From Amorphophallus konjac (Eukaryota > Streptophyta > Magnoliopsida > Alismatales > Araceae), in contig CM040126.1 in the NCBI GenBank assembly GCA_022559845.1, positions 229,344,641 to 229,408,640 of the forward strand: a DNA stretch of 64,000 nt, given 5' to 3'. Made by a program: the position numbers and the translations under genes. How positions within the stretch are numbered: the first letter of the stretch is position 1; each line of letters opens with the position of its first letter. Under the pieces are notes generated by a model. That model ran no database searches. It saw only the letters and a program-made list of their open reading frames with translations, and was not told where the DNA came from. Positions 20,615-32,969 of the stretch are shown here, in pieces.

Positions 20615-21867
20615 GCCTCAAACTTATCAAGGTCTCTTTTAGAGTTAACATGAATAACACATTTAGATCCAAAAACCTTGAAATGAGCTAGTGAAGGTTT
20701 CCTACCTTTTAAAATTTCATAAGGAGTCTTTTGAGTAGAAGGTCTTACCAAGGCCCTATTAATAATGTAGCAAGAGGTATTTACGGCCTCAGCCCAAAAC
20801 CTTCTAGGCAAGTTTCCCTCAACTAGCATAGTCCGAGCCATCTCCACCAAGGTCCTATTTCTTCTTTCAACTACTCCATTTTGTTCTGGAGTTCTTGGTG
20901 AAGAAAATCTGTGGATTATCCCATTATTCCTGCAAAAGTCATCAAAATGTGAGTTCTCAAACTCACCAACATGATCTGATAGAATACTGGATATATAATA
21001 CCTACCATCCTGATTTATTTTGTAGAAAAATTCCTAAAATTCACTAAAAGCATCGTTTTTGTGAATCAAAAAGAATACCCAAGTATATCTAGAAAAGTCA
21101 TCTACTAAGACAAATCCATATCTTCGACCATTCAAATTGGCTAACCTAGTGGGTCTAAATAAATCCATGTGAATCAGCTTAAAGGGTTTGGAAGACATGC
21201 TTTTAGCTCTGGATTTAAAAGATTTCCTAGTCTATTTGCATTGGGTACATGGATCACAAACTTTATTGTTCTTATTAAATGAAATTTCAGGTAAACCTTT
21301 TAGCATGCTAAATTTAGTCAACTTATGCAACACATTATAGCTAGCATGAGCTAATATACGATGCCACAGATATGCAAGGTCATCTTTATTTACTAACAAA
21401 CATAGATTAATGTGTGCTACATCTTCTAGATCAACCATATAGATGTTATTGACTCTTTTTCCAGTGAATTTTATAGTTTCTGAATTAGGTTCATAAATGG
21501 TGCATGCAAGAGAGTCAAAAACTACTTTATGGCCTTTATCACATAGTTGACTAATGCTAAGAAGATTATACGCAAGTCCTTCAACTAATAAAACAGCTTC
21601 AATGCAACATGATATACACTTACCGACTTTACATGTTCCAATTATCTTTCCTTTCATATTACCTCCAAAAGTGACATGACCGGCATCTTTATCAGTCAGC
21701 ATACAAAATTTTCTTTTGTCCCCGGTCATGTGTCTGGAGCAAGTACTATCAAGATACCACCTATTGTGGTTGGCTGCCAGGCATACTTGCAATTGCAATC
21801 AGGCAGAAGATTTCAGAACCCAAAACTGCTTGGTCCCCATAACAACAGTCAAATCAATCAAACATGA
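20615..21867 (-). pseudogene. pol: Copia-B protease, GAG-pre-integrase and integrase core (truncated)
   Basis: The frame starts in gag-protease linker sequence. The protease motif is WYLDSTCSRHMTG (21800-21700), where copia elements normally have DSGC. Next come a GAG-pre-integrase zinc module (H-x4-H, CDPCTQC around 21370-21235) and the integrase core, with acidic residues visible in LIHMDLF, ILSDHVGEFEN and EQNGVVERRNR and then FWAEAVNTSCYIINR. The frame has several stops, among them one near 21800, one at 21232 and one near 21030. At RDLDKFEA it ends against the Copia-C LTR (20614). RT and RNase H are missing. Confidence 0.88.
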
Positions 21868-21999
21868 CAGTAGTTGTCTCGGTATCCACATTTATTTCTG
21901 TGATTTTATTTGAGTTATGGATTTGTTCTTGTACTTATTTAACTCATTGTGCACAATATGAGAGTTTGTTGTTGATCTTTGATTTTTCACAGTTGGGTG

Positions 22000-22545
22000 T
22001 GAGGAGGGTAAATCTGATTTGACCCAGAAACGACCCAAGCGTGAGCGGCCCATTAAGGTTTGGACGCGGTAATCTGATTTGTTCTTCTACGCAGACGCAT
22101 CACTACCGAAGAAAAGAAGAGCCGAGAAAGAAGGATCCTCACCAGTCAAAGGGCGGAAGAAGCCTACGACGGAGCGCGGCGACCAGCGAGACGGGGGTAT
22201 GGTTTGCGAGAGCCCCCTCCGCGCTCCTTATAAACCGCCCACTACAGTCCGACGGTTGCCCCCTGAGGGTCAAGCGAAGGGATGTTTGTCGCTACGGTGG
22301 TACGGCTACCGAGGCCAGGCGACGGTTCTGAGCCCACATCCCTAGAACAAGACAAGACCCAAGGTCATCATTGCCAGCGTGGCTTCTGCCATCGCCAGAG
22401 GCGCCTTGCGCGCCAAGTGGGTCTTGAATCCACCAACTCCCGCCGTACGAGGAAATCATCTCCGAATCACACCCTCTAGAAGAACCCTCTCTTGGGCTAC
22501 TCTCAGTCCCCTACGAGTGCTCAGCAACTAAGAGTAGGGGGGAAG
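22000..22545 (+). repeat. Truncated extra LTR and duplicated 3' internal segment of the Tat element
   Basis: 22000-22072 matches the first 73 bp or so of the Tat LTR (TGAGGAGG...). It is then joined to sequence homologous to 47846-48307, the antisense promoter region and PPT, which runs into the complete LTR at 22546. The order LTR fragment, internal end, LTR, internal, LTR is what unequal recombination between LTRs produces. The word AATCTGATTTG at 22011-22021 recurs at the breakpoint (about 22070-22080), suggesting microhomology deletion. Confidence 0.75.
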
Positions 22546-23448
22546 TGAGGAGGATAAACTTGCTTTGACCCAGAAATGGCCCAAGCGTGAGTGGCCCATT
22601 AAGGTTTGGACGCGCTAAGCCCAATCAAGGAGCGGACATACGTGCTCGGCCCAATAAGAGGATGGCCGGCCCAACAAGGCATCGGATTCCATGACGCCGA
22701 TGAGGCAGGCCCAAGCGTAGTTTTGGTCAGAGGACACTCCAACGACCGACCGTTGCCCCCACGACGTCGGCCTTGACCCCATAACGGGAGAGCACGCACC
22801 ATGAGTGTCGTAAGACTCGCCCAAGGAACGGTCGATGCCGGGGCTATCGCCCTCCAACGGGAAACTCCCGCCAACATAGCAGAGGAACGTTACTCTACTA
22901 AACGGACCCTTCCCTATCAAGGGATGAGGCCCTCGCTCCCGGACAACCCATATAAAAGGGACATCGTTAGAAGAGAAGAGCATGGTATATCCTTCTACTA
23001 AACCCCCATACTACTACGCAAGAGGAGATACGGTGGATACTTCCGCCACTAGAGCTTCCTACTGAGAAGAGAGCGACCCGACCTGCAACTACGACAGAGA
23101 GGCCATCTACTACGTCCAGTGAGCCACTTCCTCTGCACGGCCTTACCACCCAGCAAGCACTCTTCCAGAGCCCACTGGGAGCGGCGAGCACGCGTGCAGG
23201 GGATCTACACGCTTACTGGATCGACGACTACGGCCTCCACTTCTCTCTTACTTTGCTCCTCTCTATTGCTCATTAGTCCCTTGCTGACATAAGCATCGGA
23301 GGGTTGTCCCCTGGGGTAACACCAAGGACTCCTTCTGACACCCTTCTGGTTTCTTGGTGTGTGCAGATCCACGGGCGCGAGACGACTTCCCCAACAAATA
23401 AATAGAGAAGGTGGTACGTGGCTTAGGAACCATTTTCCTGCCGCTACA
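22546..23448 (+). repeat. Tat element 5' LTR (903 bp)
   Basis: Bounded by the PPT GAGTAGGGGGGAAG on the left and the PBS on the right. Starts TGAGGAGG, ends GCCGCTACA. Homologous to 48308-49186 plus 58746-58777. TATAAAA at 22951-22957 is the likely promoter for sense RNA. Confidence 0.85.
22951..22957 (+). promoter_or_regulatory. TATA box of Tat 5' LTR
   Basis: TATAAAA in the context CCCATATAAAAGGGAC; the 3' LTR copy is at 48713-48719. Confidence 0.65.
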
Positions 23449-23452
23449 CTTC

Positions 23453-23472
23453 TTGGCACCGTCTGTGGGAAC
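23453..23472 (+). other. Primer-binding site of the Tat element
   Basis: TTGGCACCGTCTGTGGGAAC lies 4 bp after the LTR end. This TGGCRCCG-type site is usual for plant Tat/Athila elements and differs from the methionine-tRNA site of the other elements here. Confidence 0.82.
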
Positions 23473-24267
23473 ATGAGCAAAAGGCTATGGCGCCCTGTGG
23501 AAGCCTCCGCTACGCCAGCAATGGGGGGCGGGGTTCCCATCAGGGACCCAACTCTCGCCGGGTGTCGCAAGAAGCTTCTTCCGTGCACCACCGACAAGAG
23601 GTCACCCCAGGTGACCTAGACGAGCTCCGCCAGGAAGTCGAGCCCTGGCAGAATTCTACCGAGAGCTCCGGGCCCAGAGGCCCCAAAACGCCCCACCTGA
23701 GCGACGGGAGGGCAAAGGACGCCATGTCGGAGAAAATTTTTGACAGCTACGGGAGGTATCCCACGCCTCCATCGCAAGGACCCGACGGTCCCGTAGTGTG
23801 CCGGCGCCTAAGGTACACAGCCCTCTCCATTCCAACCCAGACATGGACCGCCGGCTCCAACGGTTCAAAGAGATAGAGGACAAGGTCCGGTACCTAGATG
23901 ACATCGTCCTAGCCGCCAAGAATCACGGCCTCATCGACCACGATCAAGACTTCCACTCTCCCTTCTCCGGGGAAATCATGGAAGCCCCCATCCCGCCAAA
24001 GCTTCAGCTGCCGTCATTCGCCTCCTACGACGGCACCACCGACCCGACCGACCACCTGCACGGCTTCGAGTCCCACCTGGTGTTCCACCGGGCCTCTGAC
24101 ACTGTGAAATGTTTGGCGTTCGTTACGACCCTCTGAGAGAACTCCCGGGCATGGTTCGAGTCCCTGCCGACTGGTACGATTTCCTCCTTCCAACAACTCA
24201 AGAAGCTGTTCAAGGAGAACTTTGTGGGCTGCCGAAAGGTAGCCAAGTCTGCAGTAACCTTGCTCGC
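23473..24267 (+). pseudogene. gag: Tat gag, 5' part
   Basis: Starts at an ATG just after the PBS; the N-terminal part is spread over two frames. The capsid domain is clear from 23798: KLQLPSFASYDGTTDPTDHL, then HRASDTVKCLAF and, after a TGA at 24134-24136 (probably from CGA), WFESLPTGTISSFQQL. It is cut at 24267 by the Tekay element. Removing that element and one CTCGC copy brings the frame back in register with 39023 onward, which proves the insertion. Confidence 0.88.
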
Positions 24268-27200
24268 TGTCACGCCCCGACGTGGAATATTAAGACCGAC
24301 AGTAGAATATGCTAGTAAAGATAACAAGCTAAGCTAAGAATTAACATAATGCCATGAACAGAAATAACTCCAAATCTATTACAATAGCCATCAAACTGAC
24401 TTAAACATAATCAAACATAACCTCAACTTGACTCTGTTACAACAACTAACACAAGCTCTAAGGCATAGCTAGATGTAAAACAACTATAACAATCTTAATA
24501 TCTGCTGACTGGTACACTCCAAGTCATCACTCTTTCCCACTCCCATCCATCTTTGAATCTTCACCTGAGCTGCCTAGAAAGGGGGGAAAACAACTATATG
24601 AGCGAACGCTCAGTAGGTAACAATAGGCAAGTATAAGTGATTAACCAATTAATTACATGTATGAAACAGAAAGAAAAGAAATAACGAACAAATGAAACAA
24701 CATAATAAAAGAAAGTGCTAAAGAATGGAATGGAATAACAATATGACAGGATGATATAATTACAAGAATTGCAAGTTTATGAGCAATATATATAACAGAA
24801 AATTATAGGAAATTGGCCAACAAGTAAGAATATAACCAAGTCGAACACGATTCAAGTAAGAGATCATTGTCATAGACATCACGCTAGTCATGCACTCGGT
24901 GCAATGCCTCATCATGTCATTACAAACTCCCATGGGCCCAAGTACTTTTCAGGCGATCTCCCCAGGACCAGACCGGGCACCTATGATGCGTTGGCATTGA
25001 TTTATTGGATCCAAGATCCCAAGTTCCGTCTAGATTTTCATCAAGTTAAATGACCAATTATAATCAAGTATAAACTTACCTCGGAACATCCCAAGGCTAA
25101 GTTGAAGAGATATTGTCTAGATTTTCTGTCTAGGAGTTCAAGTTATCAAGAACCATCATGTTCTTGGATTCAAAACCATAAAACACAGAGAAAACTCATT
25201 TCTGGGAGATATGCAGTTCCTACTGGACCGCTCAAGACTTGTGCGGTCGACTATGGGCCGCACTAACAGGAACTAGGCTGAGGTTTAGCCCTCGGGAGGT
25301 CAAGGTTGAACGGCTAATCAAGGGCCGCTCTTCAGCATGAAAGGTAAGCGTTGGGCTGCACAAGGCCAGATGTTTATAAAATCAAAGATAGGATATGCGG
25401 TCCTGACAGAGCCGCTCATTAATTGAACGGTCAATTAAAGGTCGCCTGAAAGATGTACGGGCCATTATTGGCCGCACAACACATGGCCTAATAATAATCT
25501 AGAAATTCGCCCAAGTGGGCTCCCGGGATGCCATAGGCAGGGTGGAACTGAACCAGAGTCCAGCCCACTGTCTGCTGGTCGGCCTAGGGTCTACTGGGCA
25601 GATCAAATCAGGAATTGGCCGAAGATAGATCAAGGATAATCGACCAAGACTAATTGGCATTATCCAAGGATGAACGATCGCCACTGGGCCGTTCAGGGAG
25701 ATATGCGGTCGACTATCAGCCGCGCAAGTCCCTGCTAGTCCAATTCGGACTATGACTCAAATCACATCGGTTCGATTGAGTCCAAAATCAATTCTAAGGG
25801 ATAATAAATGTTCGGGTCTAAGGTTATACAAGTGTAAACGTAATAGCAATTTGAATTATCCATGATTCACAATTAAGATTGACATTCATTGGAAAGATGA
25901 ATCAAGATCAAGCTCAAATTAAATAAATCAGCAAGAATTATTTAATGTCATGAATTACAGTTTATTAGATGTGTTGCTAACATGCCATTAACCACTAATC
26001 TACTAACATAACATGCTGAAATGACAATTTAATCTATTCTGTTATAGATGTGTGGTCGGTTCTGGACCTTACATCCCCATGGACGGTCACAAACAGGCAG
26101 CGCATGCCCCCTCAGGTCCAAAGGCCAGCTGGAGATGGACGGTCAGTAGTGTGCCGCTGGGAAGGATGTGCGGTCTGAAACTGGCCGCGGGATAGACATG
26201 CGGTTATGGTTCGGCCGCACGTTCCTGGGAAACGATCAGATATAGAAAGCTTTAAACAGTCAAACATAGGCCGCCTGTCTTGGCCGTGCGGTCTATCGTG
26301 TGGCCGCACAAGTCCAGACAGGTCGCTTCCCCTTACACCTTGCCCGACTTCGGCGAGGTTTCTAGGGTTAGATTAAAACATGGAATTCGCATGATATAAA
26401 GCATGGAATTTGGGACTTTTACTACCAAAAGAAAAAGCACGAAAAACTCTACAAGATTCATGAATCAATTTTATGTTTACAACCTGAAATTACTACTTAA
26501 TCAAAAGGGAACAATTATAACCCTAAATGTGACATGCTTCTACTAAAACTAAAAATTCTCGCAGAACACTTGATAAAATTTAGGGCTATCTACATCAATG
26601 AAAAGCTGACACGATGATGCTTCCAACCATATATTATTTTTAGGGTTTGGCTTGCTATCACCTACCTGAATCGGATGAAGAAGGAAGAGAAAGAAAACCC
26701 AAGACGCCGGTACACGTAGCCACTAATTGCTAGAGATCTCCCTCGATCCAACTACTCTGCTACCGCCACAGGTTCTAAATGATTCTAGGGTTAGAGAGCT
26801 TCATTTTAATAGGTCACACGCTTTCTGGAGGGTTCTATGCGCAGAGTATTCGTCCACGCAAGTTGGGTTAATGTGAACGCCGCCGCAAAAGATGACTCGA
26901 TCCAAACTCCACCGATTGCATCGCCTAGGGTTAGGGTTTCAGGAGATTAAGAGAGAAGAAATGATCCTCTCATCCTGGCCTTTCATTTGCCACTGGTTTG
27001 GGCTCATTTGATGGAGTATTGGGCTCGAATTTTGCGTTTCAAAGTAAGGTTAACTAAGTGTTTAATTTGGGCTTAATCCACTAATTCGGCCTATTTATAG
27101 ATTTTATTTGGGTTGGCCATAGAAGACAAGTTTGTTAAACGTGTTATCCTCTAAAAGAATATAATTTTTATGGATTTTTACAAAATGGTCAAAATATAAC

Positions 27201-27271
27201 TTATTCTATTTTTTAAGGAATTCCAAATTATAAAATTTCTAATTAATTTCTAAAAAAAGCGGGGTATTACA
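24268..27271 (-). repeat. Tekay-type 3' LTR (3004 bp)
   Basis: Starts TGTCACGCCCCGACG and ends GCGGGGTATTACA on the plus strand. It repeats at 31941-32652 plus 36720-39017. No coding content. It carries hairpins built on GCGGTC and GGCCGC, for example GTGCGGTC/GGCCGCAC (25241-25248, 25256-25263), GTGCGG/CCGCAC (26286-26291, 26304-26309) and TTAATTGA/TCAATTAA around 25429-25448. Confidence 0.92.
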
Positions 27272-27289
27272 CCCTCCCCCACTTAAGGA
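27272..27289 (-). other. Polypurine tract of the Tekay-type element
   Basis: The element strand reads CCTTAAGTGGGGGAGGG directly before the 3' LTR, close to the PPT of element Z (13155-13170). Confidence 0.88.
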
Positions 27290-27347
27290 ATTTGGTCCTC
27301 CAAATTCAATACACTTAATAATAAAAAGAGGGAGTGAGACAGCTCAC

Positions 27348-28963
27348 CTAGAATAAGTCAGGGTACTGCCTCCGCATAGTATCTTCTGACTCCCAAGTAG
27401 CTTCTTCAGTTCCACGCTGACTCCACTGCACATTAACCATCGGTATGGAACGATTCCTGAGTTGCTGTTGCTTCCGATCCAGAATCTTGATAGGTCTTTC
27501 TTCATAAGTCAGATCTTCCTTCAATTCAAAGTCCATATGCTGAATAATGTGAGTGGGATCATACACATATTTCCGTAACATAGACACATGGAAAATATTA
27601 TGTACTCCAGATAACTGAGGTGGTAGTGCCAAACGGTAAGCAACCTCCCCCACTCTTTCCAGAATCTCGAATGGACCAATGTATCTTGGACTCAGTTTGC
27701 CCTGAATACCAAAGCTTCGAATTCCTCTCATAGGAGAAACCTTTAAAAACACATGCTCACCAACCTGAAATTCCAAAGCTCTCCTCCTGGTGTCGGCATA
27801 ACTCTTTTATCTTGATTGTGCTACTTGCAACCGATCTCTGATAATACGGATGTTCTTGGATGATTCGGAAATGAGATATGGTCCAAGTCATTGCTTCTCA
27901 CCTACCTCGTCCCAACATAATGGGGATCGACAGCTTCTACCATACAAAGCTTCAAATGGAGCCATCTGAATGCTGGCCTGATAACTATTGTTGTAGGCGA
28001 ATTCAACCAATGCCAAGTGATCACTCCAACTACCTCCAAAGTCAATCATGCAGGCTCTAAGTATATCTTCCACTATCTGGTTGGTCCTTTCAGTCTGTCC
28101 GTCTGTTTCTGGATGGAAAGCAGTACCGAAATTCAGACGAGTTCCCAAGGACTCTTGCAATCCTTTCCAAAAATGAGAAATGAACCTGGGGTCTCTATCA
28201 GACACAATGCTGACTGGTATACCATGTAGTCTTACCACTTCCTTCATATACAAAGCAACCAACACATCAACTGTCCATTTAGACTTAATAGATAAGAAAT
28301 GAGCCGATTTTGTCAATCTGTCGACAATCACCCATATTGCATCAAATCCACTACGAGTCTTAGGTAGACCCATAATGAAATCTATGCCAATGCTCTCCCA
28401 CTTCCATTGGGGTATATCAAGGGGTTTCAATTTTCTGCTGGTCTGAAATGCTCAGCCTTGACTTGCTGACAAACCAAGCATCTACTTACAAAGTCCGCAA
28501 CTTCTCTTTTCATATTCAGCCACCAAAAAGATCTTTTCAAATCCTTAAACATCTTAGTACATCAAGGATGAATGGTGTATCTGGATCTATGAGCTCCCTC
28601 GAGAATCTTACTCTTTATCTCAGCTACATCAGGTACACAAGTTCTTCCCTGAAATAACAATCTTCCATCATCAGCCATCATGAAGTCAGGTCTATTACTC
28701 AAGCTTCCCTTGATCCCTACCAACTCTGGGTCATCATCTTGCAGAGACTTGATTCCCATCAATAATTCGGGCTTAAGTTGAATCTGAGCAATCATAGCCC
28801 GATCCTTGTCAACATTAAGATCCAAACTAGCTAACTGCTCCAACAATTTCCATTCTTGTAACATGAGGCTCGACAACTTAGCTATAGGCTTGCGGCTTAA
28901 GGCATCTGCCACAACATTACCTTTTCCAGGATGATACTCAATGGAGAAATCGAAATCCTTCAA
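27348..28963 (-). pseudogene. pol: Tekay-type integrase with chromodomain (and RNase H-integrase linker)
   Basis: Blocks in order: linker starting DFDFSIEYHPGKGNVVADAL, the HHCC zinc module (H at EGAHRSRYTIHP, CLVCQQ), the catalytic core at 28430-27888 (IGIDFIMGLP, VSDRDPRF, the Glu in HPETDGQTERTNQ), the GPFEILERVGEVAYRLALPP module, and a C-terminal chromodomain (VQWSQRGTEEATWESE) ending near 27348. The D, D and E residues are visible. The frame is broken between 27888 and 27776 and between 28562 and 28430. A chromodomain at this position is thought to guide insertion into heterochromatin. Confidence 0.9.
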
Positions 28964-28972
28964 ATACTCCAG

Positions 28973-29539
28973 TCATCTTCGTTGCCTCATATTGAGTTCC
29001 TTCTGAGAAAACAAGTATTTCAAACTCTTATGATCTGAAAACACCGTAAATACCTCTCCATACAGGTAGTGCCTCAATATCTTCAAGGCGAACACCACTA
29101 CTGCTAACTCCAAATCATGAACAGGATAATTCTCTTCATGCTTCCTCAACTGCCTAGAAGAATAGGCTATCACTTTCCCGTGCTGCATGAGTACACACCC
29201 TAAACCAATACCCGAAGTATCAGTATATACCACAAAATCTCCTTCTCCAGAAGGTAAAGCCAAAACAGGTCCAGTAGCCAAACATTCCTTCAAGGTCTGA
29301 AAGCTTCGCTCGCAATCTTCTGACCAATCAAATTTGATCTCCTTGCGGGTTAATCTTGTCAGAGGTACCGTAATTTTGGAGAAATCTTGAATAAACCTTC
29401 AGTAGTAACCTGCTAGGCCTAGAAAACTTCTCACTTCAGTCATATTAGTAGGCTTATCCCAATTCTTTACTGCCTCTACCTTTTAAGGATCAATAGAAAT
29501 ACCTACTTTTGTGATGATATGCCCTAGAAAGGATACCTC
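28973..29539 (-). pseudogene. pol: Tekay-type RNase H region
   Basis: The clear part, 29293-28973, has [37 protein letters not shown] and [22 protein letters not shown], the RNase H of Ty3/gypsy pol. The stretch 29539-29294 holds the RT thumb/linker with stops at 29540 and further in. It ends at a TGA where TGG (Trp) is usual. Confidence 0.85.
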
Positions 29540-30796
29540 TTACAGCCAGAAATCACACTTACTAAACTTGGCATATAACTGATGATCTCTCAATAGTTGA
29601 AATGACATCCTCAAATGTTCAGCATGCTCCTCCTCACTCTTAGAATAAATCAAGTTGTCATCAATGAACACCACGACCCATTGATCAAGATAGGGCCGAA
29701 ACACATCGTTCATCAGCTGCATGAAAGCTGCAGGTGCATTCGTTAGCCCAAAAGGCATTACTACAAATTTGAAATGCCCATACCTGCTGCGGAAGGCTGT
29801 TTTATAGATATCCTCTTCCTTAATTCGTAACTGATGATATCTAGATCGAAGGTTGATCTTAGAAAAATACTGAGCTCCTGCTATCTGATCAAATAACTCA
29901 TCAATCCTTGGCAATGAATATTTATTCTTGATAGTCAACTGGTTCAATTGCCGATAATCGATGCATAACCTCATCGAACCATCCTTCTTCCGGATGAATA
30001 ATACAGGGGCTCCCCACGGGGAAGTACTAGGACGAATGAACCCTTTCTCAAGCAATTCCATCAACTGCTACTTTAGTTCCCTTAGCTCCGCAGAAGACAT
30101 ACGATAAGGATCTTTGGAAATAGGGGTCGCACCAGGAATTAGATCAACAGAAAAGATAACTTCCATTTCAGGAGGATGTCTTGGCAGTTCCTCAGGAAAG
30201 ACATTTGGAAAATCTCGGACGACAGAAAAGTCCTCAATCTCAATCTTCTGCTCAGGGGTCACAAAAACAAAGGCTAGAAAAGCCTTACATCCTCTCCTCA
30301 TCAGCTTATCAGCTCGAAGAGCCGAAATAAGTGGAACAGACTTATGGTGTCTAATTCCTATAAAAGAAAGTCCAGGGTGTCCAGTGAAAGACACAGAACT
30401 AGATCTACGTTGAACATTGGCCTCATACTTAGCCAACCAATCTGCTCCTAGGATTACATCATAATCCTTCATGTCCATACAAACTAAATCAGCTGGCAGG
30501 TTTTATTCATTGATCATGACCTTACTGGAAGGATAGAAATACTTAATTACTGATCCGGAGCCAATAGGGGTTGAAATCTCTAACGGAGAATTCATCAAAA
30601 CTGGCTTCATAGCTAAAGACTTCGCAAATCTCTGAGAAATAAAAGGAGTGGCACCAGTATCAAAAAGAATGAAAGCTGATTTATCATGTATAATAATAGT
30701 ACCTTCGACGAGTCCACCCTCCTCGGCGGGTCCTGCCTCGTCTTCTTGTAGAGCCTGGAGCTTGCCTTGCTGCTTCTTGATTCCATGCGATTTCAC
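29540..30796 (-). pseudogene. pol: Tekay-type protease and reverse transcriptase
   Basis: The aspartic protease motif FDTGATPFIS lies near 30660-30630. The next block, MDMKDYDVILGADWL to SAELRELK (30478-30068), is the standard protease-RT linker. RT at 30064-29540 has [20 protein letters not shown], the [12 protein letters not shown] motif and the catalytic FIDDNLIYS box (usually FIDDIL). Stops at 30503 and 30068 interrupt it. Confidence 0.9.
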
Positions 30797-30808
30797 CTGG
30801 GTAGCTTG

Positions 30809-31722
30809 CTAAGATAAAAGAGGACACTCGGGAATACGGTGGTCCCTACTACCACAATGTAAACAGGCACCCAGCTTGCGCCAGCACTCCTCCATCTTGT
30901 GACCTGGACGGTCACAATACTTGCATACGCCCTTGAATGGAACAATAGGGCCAGGCTTCTTGTCTTCAATCTTCGGCATCTTGCCCTTCCATGAACCAGA
31001 CCCGCTAATGGGCCTCTTCCCGCCATGACCGGGCTTGATACTCCCAGAACCAGTATGGTGTTGTTCTTTCTTAACACTCTTCCCACAGATTCTCTCCGTC
31101 ATTTCTAAAATATCTTCCAATACTTGAGCCTTTCTCACCATCTCAGAATAAGTTCGAATTTCCATCAGTGCCAACTAGTTGATATACATCAGCTTCAGCC
31201 CATTGAGAAAGCGCTTAGCCTTCATCTTCTCGGTAGATATCAAGTGAGTAGCATAACGAGATAGCCGAGAGAACTGAGCTTCATATTCAGCTACAGATAG
31301 ATTTCGTTGCTTCAAAGTAGCAAACTCAGCAGCCTTCTTCTCTTGTACTCTATCAGAAACATATTTACTATTGAAGAATTCCTCGAACTCTTCACATGTG
31401 ACTTGTCTATCACCAAGGGTAGCCTTCACTGCGTCCCACCATGTCCTCGCATCATGTTCAAGTTGAAAGGTCGACAAGAGGACACGTTCTTGATCGCTGC
31501 ATTGCATCACTTCAAAAATTCTTCCTATCTCTTCAAGCTAGTGCTCGGCTTCATCAGGGTCAGTCGAGCCTCCAAATCGCAGGGGATTCATCCCACGAAA
31601 GTTTCGATAAAGGTCGACAGTGACATGGTTTGCAGCTCCTACTTGGGTCACTTGTTGCAAAGCTGAGTAAGTCCTTGAACCGTATGTAGCAAGTTTCTCC
31701 ATTCCGCACGTTCTCCTACCAT
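30809..31722 (-). pseudogene. gag: Tekay-type gag with two zinc knuckles
   Basis: A likely ATG is at 31722. The capsid motifs CSDQERVLLSTFQLEHDART and FFNSKYVSDRVQEKKAAEF lie at 31510-31175. Two CCHC knuckles, CKYCDRPGHKMEEC and CLHCGSRDHRIPEC, end the protein near 30830. A frame change and stops disrupt the first 200 bp. Confidence 0.86.
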
Positions 31723-31924
31723 TGCAAAAGCCTACACGTGGAATAGGTTATGTTAGGTTCAATTAAGAATGGATAATCGTGCAATTAGATTATTAACTCA
31801 ACCCCAGTCTTCTACCCAAATCTCACCAGGTTCGGTCCTTAGACTTATAACAAGGTTATAGGTCCTACGGTATCACTTAGGATCCTAGAACTTAGAGAAC
31901 CTAGGAATGTTAGGAAACATAAGC

Positions 31925-31940
31925 TCTAATATCACCAAAC
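31925..31940 (-). other. Degenerate primer-binding site of the Tekay-type element
   Basis: The element strand reads GTTTGGTGATATTAGAGC just after the 5' LTR end, resembling TTTGGTATCAGAGC with small changes. Position and partial match support it; the tRNA match is imperfect. Confidence 0.55.
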
Positions 31941-32969
31941 TGTCACGTCCCGATGCGGAATATCGGGACCGACAGTAGAAAATGCTAGTAAAGATAACAA
32001 GCTAAGCTAAGAATTAACATAATGTCATGAACAGAAATAACTCTAAATCTATTACAATAGCCATCAAACCGACTTAAACATAATCAAGCATAACCTCAAC
32101 TTGACTCCGTTACAACAACTAACACAGGCTCTAAGGCATACCTAGATGTAAAATAACTATAACAATATCAATATCTACTAACTGGTACACTCCAAGTCAT
32201 CACTCTTGCCCACTCCCATCCATCTGTGAATCTTCACCTGAGCTACCTGGAAAGGGGGGAAAACAACTATATGAGCGAACGCTCAGTAGGTAACAACAGA
32301 CAAGTATAAGTGATTAACCAATTAATTACATGTATGAAATGGAAAGAAAAGAAATAACGATCGAATGAAACAACATAATAAAAGAAAGTGCTAAAGAATG
32401 GAATGGAATAACAATATGACAGGATGATATAATTACAAGAATTGCAAGTTTATGAACAATATATATAACAGGAAATTACAGAAATTGGCCAACAAGTAAG
32501 AATATAACCAAGTCGAACATGATTCAAGTAAGAGATCATTGTCATAGACATCACGCTAGTCATGCACTCGGTGCAATACCTCACCATGTCATTACAAACT
32601 CCCATGGGCACAAGTACTTTTCGGGCACTCTCCCCATGACCAGACCGGGCCCTGTGGACGCACTTTTTATTAAATCGTTGTTTATTTGTTTATTGGGTTT
32701 ATTAAGTGCGTGGGCGTGCCAGTCACAAAGTGACGATTTATTATGCGCTCGATCTGACTAATCAGACGATTGTGTGGTTCGTGTCGGGACTGAAACCCGC
32801 CGTGCCATAAAGGTCACGGCGTCATTTACATCCCCTCGAGAGGGGAACACCCTTGATTAATCGCCGGGAAAAGGGGCCTCATGGCCAGGAAAATATATCG
32901 AGAGAAACAAGCCGATAGCGGTCTCGAATCAATCGGAAAGCCCTATGTCTAGGGAAACAAGCGTTTGAA

